Shown here: positions 1-6,765 of the stretch, piece after piece
How positions within the stretch are numbered: position 1 is the first letter of the stretch
Layout: each line of letters starts with the position of its first letter
Source of the DNA: an uncultured Prevotellaceae bacterium
GTDB taxonomy: Bacteria; Bacteroidota; Bacteroidia; Bacteroidales; Bacteroidaceae
Assembly: GCA_900315105.1 (NCBI GenBank)
Contig: OMXX01000147.1
Span: 1-10,791, forward strand
Direction of reading: 5' to 3'
DNA: 10,791 nucleotides
Notes under the pieces: generated by a model
Told to the model about the DNA's origin: nothing
Databases searched by the model: none
The model's input: only the letters and a program-made list of their open reading frames with translations
Position numbers and translations under genes: made by a program

Positions 1-137
1 TGAGGTCTGAAGGACCGACACCTAAAGTCTTCAGGTGTCGCACTTACAGCGCTCCTTTAATCACGCATCTATAGAATAACAGCCCTTACGGACTGCCCTT
101 TTAGGTGTCGGGCTTTCAGCCCTCGCAGTCTTGAATT
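1..137. repeat. Array of short hairpin repeats (REP-like), left copy
   Basis: Consecutive short palindromes without a reading frame. 4-16 pairs GGTC with GACC around TGAAG. 16-23 pairs with 33-40 (CGACACCT/AGGTGTCG). 39-52, 80-95 and 110-122 (GGGCT-TTC-AGCCC) follow. Read on the appropriate strand the loops share a YTGWAAG-like core while the stems differ. Positions 39-137 reappear inverted at 10693-10791 with 4 differences in 99 nt. Resembles REP elements mobilised by RAYT-type transposases, but no transposase gene is in the window, so the family is not assigned. Confidence 0.8.
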
Positions 138-138
138 G

Positions 139-217
139 TTCGCAGAAGCTCACCAAGCTATGCAAGTTCTTCGCTGAAGCTCATCAAGCTAAAGCAAGTC
201 GTCGAACTCACGTTATT
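139..217. repeat. Degenerate tandem repeat, about 31-nt unit, also present at 6362-6409
   Basis: Two adjacent imperfect copies of a unit with core GAAGCTCAYCAAGCT (139-168 and 170-200), followed by GTCGAACTCACGTTATT. Positions 170-217 match 6362-6409 at 46 of 48 nt in the same orientation. No coding potential seen. From here to 299 I see only AT-rich sequence without a gene. Confidence 0.75.
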
Positions 218-299
218 ATATATCAGTTGATTATACACGTGTGAATGATCTGGAGAAGTAGGGGAGATGTCAAGGAGATTGTAACGCCATTCTATTATA

Positions 300-340
300 A
301 ATTAGAGGAAATTTTCCTTAAATTTCCCCTAATTTCCTCT
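300..340. repeat. Downstream copy of the fic-flanking direct repeat
   Basis: AATTAGAGGAAATT at 300-313 is followed by its complement with one mismatch at 321-334 and by a second partial complement at 331-340, so 304-313 can pair perfectly with 331-340. The block 300-336 is a direct repeat of 1702-1738 with 4 mismatches in 37 nt. Its right edge runs into the fic stop codon (339-341). On the minus strand it could form a hairpin at the end of the fic transcript, but no clear U-tract follows, so I do not call it a terminator. Confidence 0.8.
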
Positions 341-1658
341 ATTCTTTGTTCGAGACTCTTTGAATAAGTTCCTCGAATTGGTCGGATTTAATGTAGCCAA
401 TGGCTCTCTTGTTCAGGTTTGTTGCACTCAAGTAGCCCATCTCTACCAGTTCTTGTAAGTCGGTTCTGGCAGACCTCGCTGTAATATTAAATTGAGTAGC
501 CAACTCTTTTGGAGTGAACATGATACGTTTACTCTCAGAAATGGTTCTAAGGACATATCTCTGGCGTTCATTGATATTAGAAATACCAACGAATTTGATA
601 ATGTTCTGCTGCTCGTCAATCTTACGTTGCAAATATTTCTTCAATTCTTCAAATGCTTTCTTCATCACATCCAAGTGGTATTGGATAAAGTAAGAAAGGT
701 CATTGTCATCGTTTTCTGTATATAGATATGCTTTTTCATATCCTTTTTTGTTGGTATATATAATTCTTGAAATAGAAAGGTATTCTGTAAGCCAGTATCC
801 TTTCTTTATCATATACCAATAGAATAACGATCTTGCAGTTCTGCCATTACCATCTGCAAAGGGATGAATGTAAGCCAGCACGAAGTGAATGATAATACCT
901 TTAATGATTGGATGGATGAAATTATCACTATTATCTTTGTTTGCAAACTCACACAGGTCCTCTATCATCTTATCAATCTCTGTATATGAAGGTGGCGTGT
1001 GGGCAACAAAACCAGTAATACCATCTACAACGAAAATATCATCGTTTTTACGGAAGACGCCTTCATCTTCTGGATTATCTAATGTCTTATACGATATGGA
1101 GTGGTGGATATCAAGTAGTCCTTCTACAGAGAAATCCGCTTGCTTGTTCTTGGAAACCTTATTGATTGTCTCATAGTTGTTGACTATCATCTGCTGACTC
1201 TTATTGATAGGCTTGAGTTGTTTGCGAAGCATATCTTTGGCTATTCGCCGCGTTGTGGAGGCTCCTTCCATCTGACTGGATGCAATGGCCTCTTCCATAA
1301 TTGAACTGATCAGATAATAGTTCTTGTCTGTTGTCGGGATTATACTTTTTGTACCCAGACTTCCTCCCAAGTTCATATCAAAGTCATGCAGTAGTGCAAG
1401 CATGTTTTTGGTGATGGTAAAATGAAAGGTGTATCTCCCAAATTTGATGGTCTGAGAACTCAATTGACGTTGAATCTTTACTGCTTGCCAGAAAACAAGC
1501 TTATCTATACCTTTGGGCACTATATACTTCACTTTGTCCCAATAGAGGTATTCGCTACTTATCCTTTGGAAAAGTGGCTGCATTTGCGGATTCGTAAGCA
1601 GCTGAATAGCTTCTGTCTGCTTTTGTGAATTCTGCGTTGGAGTTGGTTCTACTTTCAT
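339..1658 (-). CDS. Fic family protein (class II, probable adenylyltransferase) with C-terminal winged helix
   Basis: Fic enzymes transfer AMP (sometimes other nucleotide moieties) to hydroxyl side chains of target proteins; the target here is unknown. Numbered from the chosen start (439 aa), the catalytic motif HPFADGNGR is at 265-273 and complete. An inhibitory-helix motif S-x-x-x-E-G (S127, E131, G132) lies before the Fic core, which defines class II autoinhibited Fic proteins. The target-docking flap GFVAHTPPSY is near 216-225. Residues about 361-430 (NERQRYVLRTI...FTPKELATQF...ARTDLQELVEMGYL) form a winged helix-turn-helix, so it may bind DNA. I take the ATG at 1656-1658 (MKVEPTPTQ) rather than the in-frame ATG at 1691, because a TATCTTTG -7 box covers 1681-1688 and the longer start would lie upstream of the transcription start. 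No antitoxin gene is adjacent, which fits a self-inhibited Fic. It is flanked by direct repeats. The domain call is firm; its cellular role is open. Confidence 0.93.
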   Translation of the reverse strand: MKVEPTPTQNSQKQTEAIQLLTNPQMQPLFQRISSEYLYWDKVKYIVPKGIDKLVFWQAVKIQRQLSSQTIKFGRYTFHFTITKNMLALLHDFDMNLGGSLGTKSIIPTTDKNYYLISSIMEEAIASSQMEGASTTRRIAKDMLRKQLKPINKSQQMIVNNYETINKVSKNKQADFSVEGLLDIHHSISYKTLDNPEDEGVFRKNDDIFVVDGITGFVAHTPPSYTEIDKMIEDLCEFANKDNSDNFIHPIIKGIIIHFVLAYIHPFADGNGRTARSLFYWYMIKKGYWLTEYLSISRIIYTNKKGYEKAYLYTENDDNDLSYFIQYHLDVMKKAFEELKKYLQRKIDEQQNIIKFVGISNINERQRYVLRTISESKRIMFTPKELATQFNITARSARTDLQELVEMGYLSATNLNKRAIGYIKSDQFEELIQRVSNKE

Positions 1659-1680
1659 CTCTTTTTTTGTTTTTTCGATG

Positions 1681-1688
1681 CAAAGATA
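1681..1688 (-). promoter_or_regulatory. fic promoter -7 box
   Basis: TATCTTTG on the minus strand fits the Bacteroidota -7 consensus TAnnTTTG. It lies 22 nt before the chosen ATG. The expected -33 position falls inside the inverted repeat at 1702-1736, where no good TTTG is seen, so a protein bound to the repeat would be placed to block or recruit polymerase. Confidence 0.65.
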
Positions 1689-1701
1689 CATTTTTTTTCT
1701 T

Positions 1702-1738
1702 AATTAGAGGAAATTTTCTTGTAATTTCCTCTAATTTC
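1702..1738. repeat. Upstream copy of fic-flanking repeat; perfect 14-bp inverted repeat, candidate operator
   Basis: AATTAGAGGAAATT (1702-1715) and its exact reverse complement (1723-1736) are separated by 7 nt. The whole block repeats at 300-336. It lies directly upstream of the fic -7 box, where an autorepressor or activator would bind; the winged helix of the Fic protein is one candidate. It could equally be a recombination or insertion boundary of a fic cassette. Confidence 0.8.
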
Positions 1739-1844
1739 TCGTTATTTTTCGCAAAATACAGGTGAGTTTCTCATTTTTTTGCTTGTTTTTGCTTGTTTGT
1801 TGTTTTTTTATGAGCATATCCGCATTAATTCCGATTATTTTTCG

Positions 1845-1852
1845 TAATTTTG
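1845..1852 (+). promoter_or_regulatory. Possible promoter -7 box for the RhuM-Doc gene
   Basis: TAATTTTG matches TAnnTTTG and lies 46 nt upstream of the ATG at 1899. The -33 region at the expected distance is not a clear TTTG, so this is a one-box prediction. AAAGGA just before the ATG is a weak ribosome-binding site. Confidence 0.45.
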
Positions 1853-1898
1853 TCGTCAAGCAAGAGAAATAAGCTGAAATAAATATCAAAGGAATAAT

Positions 1899-2906
1899 AT
1901 GGCAGAAGAGCAGAATAATCCTATCATAATATATCAGAGTGAGGATGGGCAGACGCAAGTGGATGTCCGTATGGAGAATGATATGATTTGGCTGACTCGC
2001 CAGCAGATAGCCGCTCTGTTTGGACGTGATTATAAGACAATCAGCAAGCATATCAATAATGCGCTTAAAGAGGAATTGGCAGGTTCTGTGGTAGTCGCAA
2101 AATTTGCGAATACCACTCAGCATGGTGCAATCGAAGGTAAAACGCAGACTCATGAGATAGATTATTTTAACCTTGATGTTATAACTTCTGTAGGCTATAG
2201 AGTCAAGAGTAAACGAGGTGTGCAGTTCCGTCAATGGGCTAACAATGTCTTAAAGCAGTATCTCATCAAGGGCTATGCTGTCAATGAGCGTATGCGTAAG
2301 GAGCAGATTGGCGAGTTGCGTCAACTGGTAGGTATGCTTGGGCGAACTATTCAGAGTCAGCCTCTATTGTCTAATGACGAGACAAATGCCTTGTTCGAGG
2401 TAGTGACAGACTATACTTACGCCCTTGACACACTTGACAACTATGATTATGAGCGGCTTACTATCAATAAGACAACGAAAGATGAGCCGTTTCATGCCAC
2501 ATATGAGAATGCTATGGAGGCAATCGATGGGTTGCGTGAGAAATTTGGTGGCTCTGTTCTCTTTGGTAATGAGAAGGATGATTCTTTCAAAAGTAGCATC
2601 GGACAGATATACCCGACCTTTGGTGGAGAAGAACTCTACCCAAGTGTGGAAGAGAAAGCAGCCATGCTTCTCTACCTCGTCACCAAGAACCATTCGTTTA
2701 GCGATGGAAACAAGCGTATTGCTGCCACGCTCTTCCTTTGGTTCCTTAACAATAATCATATTCTCTATCATCCAGATGGTAGCAAACGCATAGCAGATAG
2801 TACACTCGTTGCCCTTACTCTGATGATTGCTGAGAGCAGAACAGAAGAGAAGGATGTCATGGTAAAAGTTGTTGTCAATCTGATAAACAAAAACAACTAT
2901 GAGTAA
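1899..2906 (+). CDS. RhuM family protein with C-terminal Fic/Doc domain
   Basis: 335 aa. The N-terminal part (about 8-150) is the RhuM virulence-protein domain, recognised from VDVRMENDMIWLTRQQIAALFG, TISKHINNAL, the YFNLDVITSVGYRVKS segment and QFRQWANNVLKQYLIKGYAVNE. It is named after rhuM of Salmonella pathogenicity island 3, and its biochemical role is not established. From about 160 a Doc-type Fic domain follows: DYTYALDTLDNYDYERL, then the active-site motif HSFSDGNKR at 265-273. This lacks the second G-x-R of AMPylating Fic proteins and looks like Doc, a kinase of EF-Tu in the Phd/Doc system. No Phd-like antitoxin lies beside it. It diverges from the fic gene with 240 bp between the chosen starts. 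After the stop, the same frame stays open to 2970 and reads like protein, possibly a decayed extension. Family call is firm, activity inferred. Confidence 0.9.
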   Translation: MAEEQNNPIIIYQSEDGQTQVDVRMENDMIWLTRQQIAALFGRDYKTISKHINNALKEELAGSVVVAKFANTTQHGAIEGKTQTHEIDYFNLDVITSVGYRVKSKRGVQFRQWANNVLKQYLIKGYAVNERMRKEQIGELRQLVGMLGRTIQSQPLLSNDETNALFEVVTDYTYALDTLDNYDYERLTINKTTKDEPFHATYENAMEAIDGLREKFGGSVLFGNEKDDSFKSSIGQIYPTFGGEELYPSVEEKAAMLLYLVTKNHSFSDGNKRIAATLFLWFLNNNHILYHPDGSKRIADSTLVALTLMIAESRTEEKDVMVKVVVNLINKNNYE

Positions 2907-2990
2907 AGCTGGGTACAAACAGAAATACGCACCCTCTTGCAACAGGAAGCTATCAAGCAAATATTAAGGTGAATTCTTTCCAATGTTTAA

Positions 2991-3437
2991 AGAATTGGAA
3001 AGGATTGGAAAGAAATTGACTATGGAATACAAGCGTTTAGTGAAGTGAATAGAAACACAAAGTTCTTCCGAAATTTGTTGCTCGGGGAGAACAACGAACT
3101 AAAGAATCGATATATGCTGATTGGATATAAGGATGCTGAGAGTGCTACCCATACAACTACCCATACAACCACCCATACAAGTTTAATCGACATACAACCT
3201 TCTTCGGAGAATGTGAGGCGTTTGGTATTGGCAATCGGCAAAGAAGAAATGAGTGTGAAGAGTATGATGGAAGCCGTAGGCCTGAAGAACCGCCCTAACT
3301 TTTTGGATTATTCTCTCACACCAGCAATAAGAGAAGGATTCGTGTGTATGAAGTACTTAGACAATCCCCATCATCCTCGTCAACGTTATTTGCTGACGGT
3401 TAAAGGATTGATGTTGTTGGATGGGAATAATAGTTAA
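2991..3437 (+). pseudogene. Remnant with C-terminal winged helix, probably from a Fic- or AlbA-type protein
   Basis: This frame is open from 2991 to the stop at 3435-3437 but has no good start: only a GTG at 3045 without a ribosome-binding site, while the open frame reads naturally further upstream (EIDYGIQAFSEVNRN). The C-terminal 70 residues (EEMSVKSMMEAVGLKNRPNFLDYSLTPAI..., ending RYLLTVKGL) resemble the winged helix that closes many Bacteroidota Fic and AlbA_2/ATP-binding proteins. Before it lies a threonine/histidine linker encoded by three 12-bp repeats. The catalytic part is absent. I read it as the 3' end of a third Fic-related or AlbA-related gene that lost its front. A short expressed DNA-binding protein from the GTG is possible but less likely. 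The parent family is inferred from the tail only. Confidence 0.5.
3147..3182 (+). repeat. Three in-frame 12-bp tandem repeats (ACCCATACAACY-type)
   Basis: 3147-3158, 3159-3170 and 3171-3182 are near-identical 12-mers encoding Thr-His-Thr-Thr. A unit of four codons can change copy number without breaking the frame. It sits in the linker before the winged helix, where related proteins often carry low-complexity Thr/Gln tracts. Confidence 0.85.
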
Positions 3438-3478
3438 GAACCTAAAGTAAAAGTCAAAAAGAAATCTGTATAAACAAA

Positions 3479-3511
3479 AATCCCGCATAACTGCTTGAGT
3501 TATACGGGATT
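3479..3511. terminator. Bidirectional rho-independent terminator between convergent genes
   Basis: 3479-3492 pairs with 3498-3511 (AATCCCG, one mismatch, ATAACT) around a GCTTG loop. On the plus strand it is followed by CTTTATTTATTT, on the minus strand by TTTTTGTTTA, so it can end both the plus-strand remnant transcript and the dnaK transcript, which converge here. Confidence 0.85.
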
Positions 3512-3534
3512 CTTTATTTATTTCTCAAAAAACT

Positions 3535-5451
3535 TTACTTTACTTCTTCGAAGTCTGCGTCTTGAACGTCTGGGCCGTTCTGTGAAGACTGACCGCCTGC
3601 CTGTGCGCCGCCGTTGAAGCCGCCGTTCATGTCAGGACCTGGCTGAGCACCTGGCTGTGCACCTGCCTGATACATCTTCTGAGCAACTGCGTTGAGCTCT
3701 GCGATAGCTGTATCGATAGCTGCGATGTCCTGAGCCTTGTGTGCGTCCTTGAGCTTCTGGATAGCTGCCTCCATCTCAGACTTAACGTCTGCTGGGATCT
3801 TGTCGCCCTGCTCCTTGAGCATGTTCTCGGTCTGGAAGATCATAGAGTCTGCCTGATTGAGCTTGTCAATCTTCTCGCGCTCCTTCTTATCAGCCTCGGC
3901 ATTTGCCTCTGCCTCTGCCTTCATGCGGTTGATCTCGTCCTCAGAAAGACCTGATGAAGCCTCGATACGAATCTTCTGCTCCTTACCAGTAGCCTTATCC
4001 TTTGCAGATACGTTGAGGATACCGTTTGCGTCGATATCGAATGTTACCTCAATCTGTGGAACACCACGACGTGCTGGTGCGATGCCCTCGAGGTTGAACT
4101 GACCGATTGACTTGTTCTGTGCAGCCATTGGACGCTCACCCTGAAGTACGTGGATCGTTACGGCTGTCTGGTTGTCGACTGCTGTAGAGAATGTCTCTGA
4201 CTTCTTGCAAGGGATGGTTGAGTTAGCGTCGATAAGCTTTGTCATTACGCCACCCATTGTCTCAATACCGAGGGTAAGAGGAGTTACGTCGAGGAGGACG
4301 ATGTCGCCTACACCTGACTCCTTGTTGAGGATAGCGCCCTGGATAGAAGCACCTACTGCTACAACCTCGTCTGGGTTTACGCCCTTTGAAGGCTCCTTGC
4401 CGAAGTAGTTCTTAACGAGCTCCTGAACAGCTGGGATACGGCTTGAACCACCTACGAGGATTACCTCGTCGATCTCTGATGTTGAGAGACCTGCATCACG
4501 CATAGCGTTCTGACAAGGAACGAGACAAGCCTGGATAAGTCCATGTGCGAGCTGCTCGAACTGTGAACGTGTGAGAGTCTTTACAAGGTGCTTTGGAACA
4601 CCACCTTCTGCTGAGATGTAAGGAAGGTTGATTTCTGTAGAAGTTGAAGAAGAAAGCTCAATCTTAGCCTTCTCAGCAGCCTCCTTCAGACGCTGCATAG
4701 CCATAGGGTCCTTTGTGAGGTCGATGCCCTCGTCGGCCTTGAAGCCGTTAGCAAGCCAGTCGATGATAACCTGGTCGAAGTCGTCACCACCAAGGTGTGT
4801 GTCACCATTAGTAGAGAGTACCTCGAATACGCCGCCACCGAACTCGAGGATAGAGATATCGAAAGTACCGCCACCGAGGTCGAATACTGCGATCTTCATA
4901 TCCTTGTTAGCCTTGTCAACACCATAAGCAAGTGCTGCTGCTGTTGGCTCGTTTACGATACGCTGTACGTTGAGACCTGCAATCTGACCAGCCTCCTTAG
5001 TAGCCTGACGCTGAGAGTCAGAGAAGTATGCAGGAACTGTGATAACTGCGTCGGTAACCTCCTGTCCGAGATAGTCCTCTGCGGTCTTCTTCATCTTCTG
5101 AAGAATCATAGCTGAGATCTCCTGTGGTGTGTACTTACGTCCGTCGATGTCAACACGTGGATAGCCGTTCTCGTTGACTACCTTATAAGGAACACGAGTA
5201 GCCTCCTTTGCGCTCTGGTCGTAAGTCTCACCCATGAAACGCTTGATAGAGAAGATTGTGTTAGTTGGGTTTGTGATAGCCTGACGCTTTGCAGGATCAC
5301 CTACCTTACGCTCACCATCCTTTACGAAGCCAATCACAGAAGGTGTTGTACGCTTACCCTCAGAGTTAGCTATTACTACAGGCTCATTGCCTTCAAATAC
5401 TGCGACACAAGAGTTTGTTGTGCCAAGGTCGATACCAATAATCTTTCCCAT
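3535..5451 (-). CDS. dnaK: Chaperone protein DnaK (Hsp70)
   Basis: 638 aa, normal full length. ATP-driven Hsp70 that binds exposed hydrophobic peptide segments with DnaJ and GrpE in the cytoplasm. The nucleotide-binding domain covers about 1-383: GIDLGTTNS at 6-14, K70, [16 protein letters not shown] at 136-151, [12 protein letters not shown] at 166-177, DLGGGTFD at 191-198 with T196 at the autophosphorylation position, and [10 protein letters not shown] at 331-340. The linker [10 protein letters not shown] is at 386-395, then the substrate-binding domain with [14 protein letters not shown] at 477-490, the helical lid, a Gly/Gln/Pro-rich tail and the terminal EEVK. Codon use is more GC-rich and more uniform than in all neighbours, as expected for a highly expressed gene. 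No dnaJ or grpE is adjacent. Upstream (5452-5662) I find no consensus TAnnTTTG and no CIRCE repeat, so its promoter is unresolved. Confidence 0.99.
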   Translation of the reverse strand: MGKIIGIDLGTTNSCVAVFEGNEPVVIANSEGKRTTPSVIGFVKDGERKVGDPAKRQAITNPTNTIFSIKRFMGETYDQSAKEATRVPYKVVNENGYPRVDIDGRKYTPQEISAMILQKMKKTAEDYLGQEVTDAVITVPAYFSDSQRQATKEAGQIAGLNVQRIVNEPTAAALAYGVDKANKDMKIAVFDLGGGTFDISILEFGGGVFEVLSTNGDTHLGGDDFDQVIIDWLANGFKADEGIDLTKDPMAMQRLKEAAEKAKIELSSSTSTEINLPYISAEGGVPKHLVKTLTRSQFEQLAHGLIQACLVPCQNAMRDAGLSTSEIDEVILVGGSSRIPAVQELVKNYFGKEPSKGVNPDEVVAVGASIQGAILNKESGVGDIVLLDVTPLTLGIETMGGVMTKLIDANSTIPCKKSETFSTAVDNQTAVTIHVLQGERPMAAQNKSIGQFNLEGIAPARRGVPQIEVTFDIDANGILNVSAKDKATGKEQKIRIEASSGLSEDEINRMKAEAEANAEADKKEREKIDKLNQADSMIFQTENMLKEQGDKIPADVKSEMEAAIQKLKDAHKAQDIAAIDTAIAELNAVAQKMYQAGAQPGAQPGPDMNGGFNGGAQAGGQSSQNGPDVQDADFEEVK

Positions 5452-5650
5452 AATGATTTATTTTTTTTATTTTTGTTATTATTCTAGTTTGATTTGTTTT
5501 CCCGGATTCTCCAGTTTTGCCGGATAGCCCGAGGCTTTACGCTATCTTTATAACAAAGGGTGTGCCAATGGGGAAGAATAAAAGTTTTGTTGGCAGAGGG
5601 AAGTGACAGAAACTGACAAAAAGTTGTCGCATATTATATATTAATGTAAT

Positions 5651-5679
5651 AAAAAAAAGAGAACTGACATTGTGTCAGT
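5651..5679 (-). terminator. Rho-independent terminator of queD, overlapping its stop codon
   Basis: 5673-5679 (TGTCAGT) and 5663-5669 (ACTGACA) form a 7-bp stem with a 3-nt loop. On the minus strand this is followed by TCTC and eight T. The queD stop codon (5675-5677) lies inside the stem, so the terminating ribosome and hairpin folding must overlap. It separates queD from dnaK. Confidence 0.8.
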
Positions 5680-6013
5680 CCTCGTCTTTCTCGTATATGG
5701 CAACGTTGCCAGAACTTTCTTGAACGGAAGCTTTATAGCAGTTTGGAACGGTCTCTACGATCCAATGGGCTATATTCTCGGCAGAGGGATTGAATGGCAG
5801 AACGGCGTTGAGATCCTGATGGTCGAGCTTTCCGTGAACTAGTCGCTTTATCTCGGTAAAGTCAACCACCATGCCGTCTTTGTCAAGTTCGCGTGCCTTG
5901 CAATACACTTTTATAATCCAGTTATGGCCGTGAAGGGCCTCGCATTTGCTTTCGCGGGAGAGTCGGAGGTAATGACTTCCGGAAATCTCCATAGTCTTTT
6001 CTACGTAATACAT
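5675..6013 (-). CDS. queD: 6-carboxy-5,6,7,8-tetrahydropterin synthase (QueD/PTPS family)
   Basis: 112 aa, slightly short but complete for the family. QueD converts 7,8-dihydroneopterin triphosphate to 6-carboxytetrahydropterin, the second step towards preQ0 and queuosine of tRNA wobble position 34. Zinc ligands are H14 (SGSHYL), H28 and H30 (LHGHNW), and the catalytic cysteine is C24 (ESKCEAL). D64-H65 (KLDHQDLN), E79 (PSAEN) and E99 (VQESSGN) are the other expected active-site positions. The 6-pyruvoyl-tetrahydropterin synthase branch is a close relative, but QueD is the usual assignment in bacteria. No other queuosine gene is in the window. It is transcribed towards dnaK on the same strand but from its own promoter and with its own terminator, so the two are probably independent. 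Confidence 0.92.
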   Translation of the reverse strand: MYYVEKTMEISGSHYLRLSRESKCEALHGHNWIIKVYCKARELDKDGMVVDFTEIKRLVHGKLDHQDLNAVLPFNPSAENIAHWIVETVPNCYKASVQESSGNVAIYEKDED

Positions 6014-6115
6014 ATATAGAAATTAACAATTAACAATTAAAAAAGTAACAGGTGACAAGTAAGGCGATGTTACTAACCACCTAACACCTATCATCCAACA
6101 CCTAATTGGCGAGTG
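6014..6115 (-). promoter_or_regulatory. queD 5' leader with short repeats
   Basis: The leader contains repeated AGGTGTTRG-like words (6075-6104), a GTAACA/TGTTAC inverted pair (about 6047-6075) and a TTAACAA tandem run (6020-6040). It shows no preQ1-I riboswitch pattern that I can recognise. I list it because it is long for a simple leader; function is not shown. Confidence 0.35.
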
Positions 6116-6147
6116 CAAAGATACACAATAATTTTGGCATAGCCAAG
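6116..6147 (-). promoter_or_regulatory. queD promoter
   Basis: On the minus strand TATCTTTG (6116-6123) is preceded by a 20-nt spacer and CTTG (6144-6147), matching the Bacteroidota two-box arrangement well. It implies a 5' leader of about 95 nt before the ATG at 6013. Confidence 0.75.
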
Positions 6148-6221
6148 AAAAAAGGAAAATTATATATGGTGGATGTGCGAAAACAATAGGGGAGGGTAGA
6201 TCATCGGATGAAATATTTAAT

Positions 6222-6260
6222 GTGAGTTCGATGAATTCCACGAATGGCAGCAAGCTGCCT
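6222..6260. repeat. Dispersed repeat module and hairpin
   Basis: GTGAGTTCGATGAATTC (6222-6238) matches 10681-10697 at 16 of 17 nt. Beside it GGCAGC-AA-GCTGCC (6246-6259) is a perfect short palindrome. Parts of the same module appear in reverse at 201-212 and 6393-6402. No coding potential is seen between 6124 and 6430. Confidence 0.65.
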
Positions 6261-6341
6261 TAACCACTGCGTGGGGCTACACGAAATTACCATTAATACT
6301 CACAAATTTTCCACGAATTATTTTTTCTCTGTCCCGATTTT

Positions 6342-6355
6342 TTCGAATATTCGAA
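6342..6355. repeat. Perfect 14-bp palindrome TTCGAATATTCGAA
   Basis: Self-complementary over all 14 positions with no spacer, which suits a dimeric DNA-binding protein more than an RNA hairpin. It lies about 75 nt upstream of the FISUMP promoter -33 box, so it could be an operator, but nothing else supports this. Confidence 0.6.
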
Positions 6356-6361
6356 TTATTT

Positions 6362-6409
6362 TTCGCTGAAGCTCATCAAGCTGAAGCAAGTCGTCGAACT
6401 GACGTTATT
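6362..6409. repeat. Second copy of the 48-nt repeat at 170-217
   Basis: 46 of 48 nt are identical to 170-217, same orientation, 6.2 kb apart. It ends directly before the promoter of the FISUMP gene. Such near-identity in AT-rich non-coding DNA points to a dispersed element rather than drifted intergenic sequence. Confidence 0.8.
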
Positions 6410-6431
6410 TATGTAATTTTCGTGCAAACAA

Positions 6432-6463
6432 TTTGCATAATTCGGGAATTTTGTTTAATTTTG
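6432..6463 (+). promoter_or_regulatory. Promoter of the FISUMP lipoprotein locus
   Basis: TTTG (6432-6435), a spacer of exactly 20 nt and TAATTTTG (6456-6463) match the Bacteroidota consensus. The surrounding 53 nt (6412-6464) match the promoter region at 8897-8949 at 42 of 53 positions, including the core CGGGAATTTTG in the spacer. Transcription would begin near 6470, giving a leader of about 295 nt. Confidence 0.8.
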
Positions 6464-6469
6464 CCCCCT

Positions 6470-6765
6470 GTTAGTTTATAACGAACCTAAATATTAATCT
6501 TTAAAACAATTAATAAGAAACAGAAAGTATTTGAAATAGAATAAATTAGACGAACGGTAACGTTCACTTATGCGAATCAGTATCAGATACTGGTAGACGC
6601 ATGAAAGTTAAAAACTTTGATTATTAACCACGGGGGCTCAACACCGATTCTCACTACCTATAATAATTATAGAGCATTAACTCTTGTAATCTCCTTAGTC
6701 AAAGGGGGACGAAAACTAATCGGAAAGTCTGCACCCTAAATCCTTTAAACAAAGAAGATACAATT
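6470..6765 (+). ncRNA. Structured 5' leader RNA upstream of the FISUMP gene (candidate cis-regulator)
   Basis: Several helices can be read directly: 6552-6556/6561-6565 capped by a GTAA (GNRA) tetraloop; 6570-6574/6598-6602 enclosing 6578-6582/6588-6592; 6604-6609/6613-6618; 6658-6663/6667-6672; 6691-6696/6702-6707; and a closing helix CCGATT 6644-6649 with AATCGG 6718-6723. A minimal frame MKVKNFDY (6601-6627) lies inside and could be a leader peptide. It matches no riboswitch class I can recognise. A trans-acting small RNA or a plain long leader are alternatives. The transcript start is inferred from the promoter. Confidence 0.5.

Noticed and set aside
1659..1691. Longer fic start (MYLCIEKTKKE extension)
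   Set aside because: The -7 box TATCTTTG lies within these codons, so the transcript would begin after the upstream ATG.
1731..2234. Minus-strand 167-codon frame overlapping the start of RhuM-Doc
   Set aside because: It is antisense to a well supported gene, its protein has no recognisable pattern, and it spans the divergent promoter region.
2983..3048. Small frame MFKELERIGKKLTMEYKRLVK before the remnant
   Set aside because: Only 21 codons, in another frame than the remnant, with no family or context support.
3147..3182. CRISPR-like repeats
   Set aside because: The 12-mers are directly adjacent, in frame and without spacers: a coding tandem repeat.
3535..5451. Several open frames of 60 to 106 codons on the opposite strand and in other frames of dnaK
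   Set aside because: They arise from the codon bias of dnaK, resemble no protein and have no start signals.
5452..5662. CIRCE or sigma-32-type heat-shock control of dnaK
   Set aside because: No inverted repeat of CIRCE type is present. A CCCCATTGG word on the minus strand lacks a matching -35 element.
6570..6655. tRNA-Leu-like stretch: TGGTAGACGCA like a D-loop, followed by a stem-loop with TTAAAAA and a CTCAA word like a T-loop
   Set aside because: The T-stem does not pair, no proper acceptor stem or CCA end is found, and the D-region would need a 12-nt insertion. Treated as part of the leader RNA.
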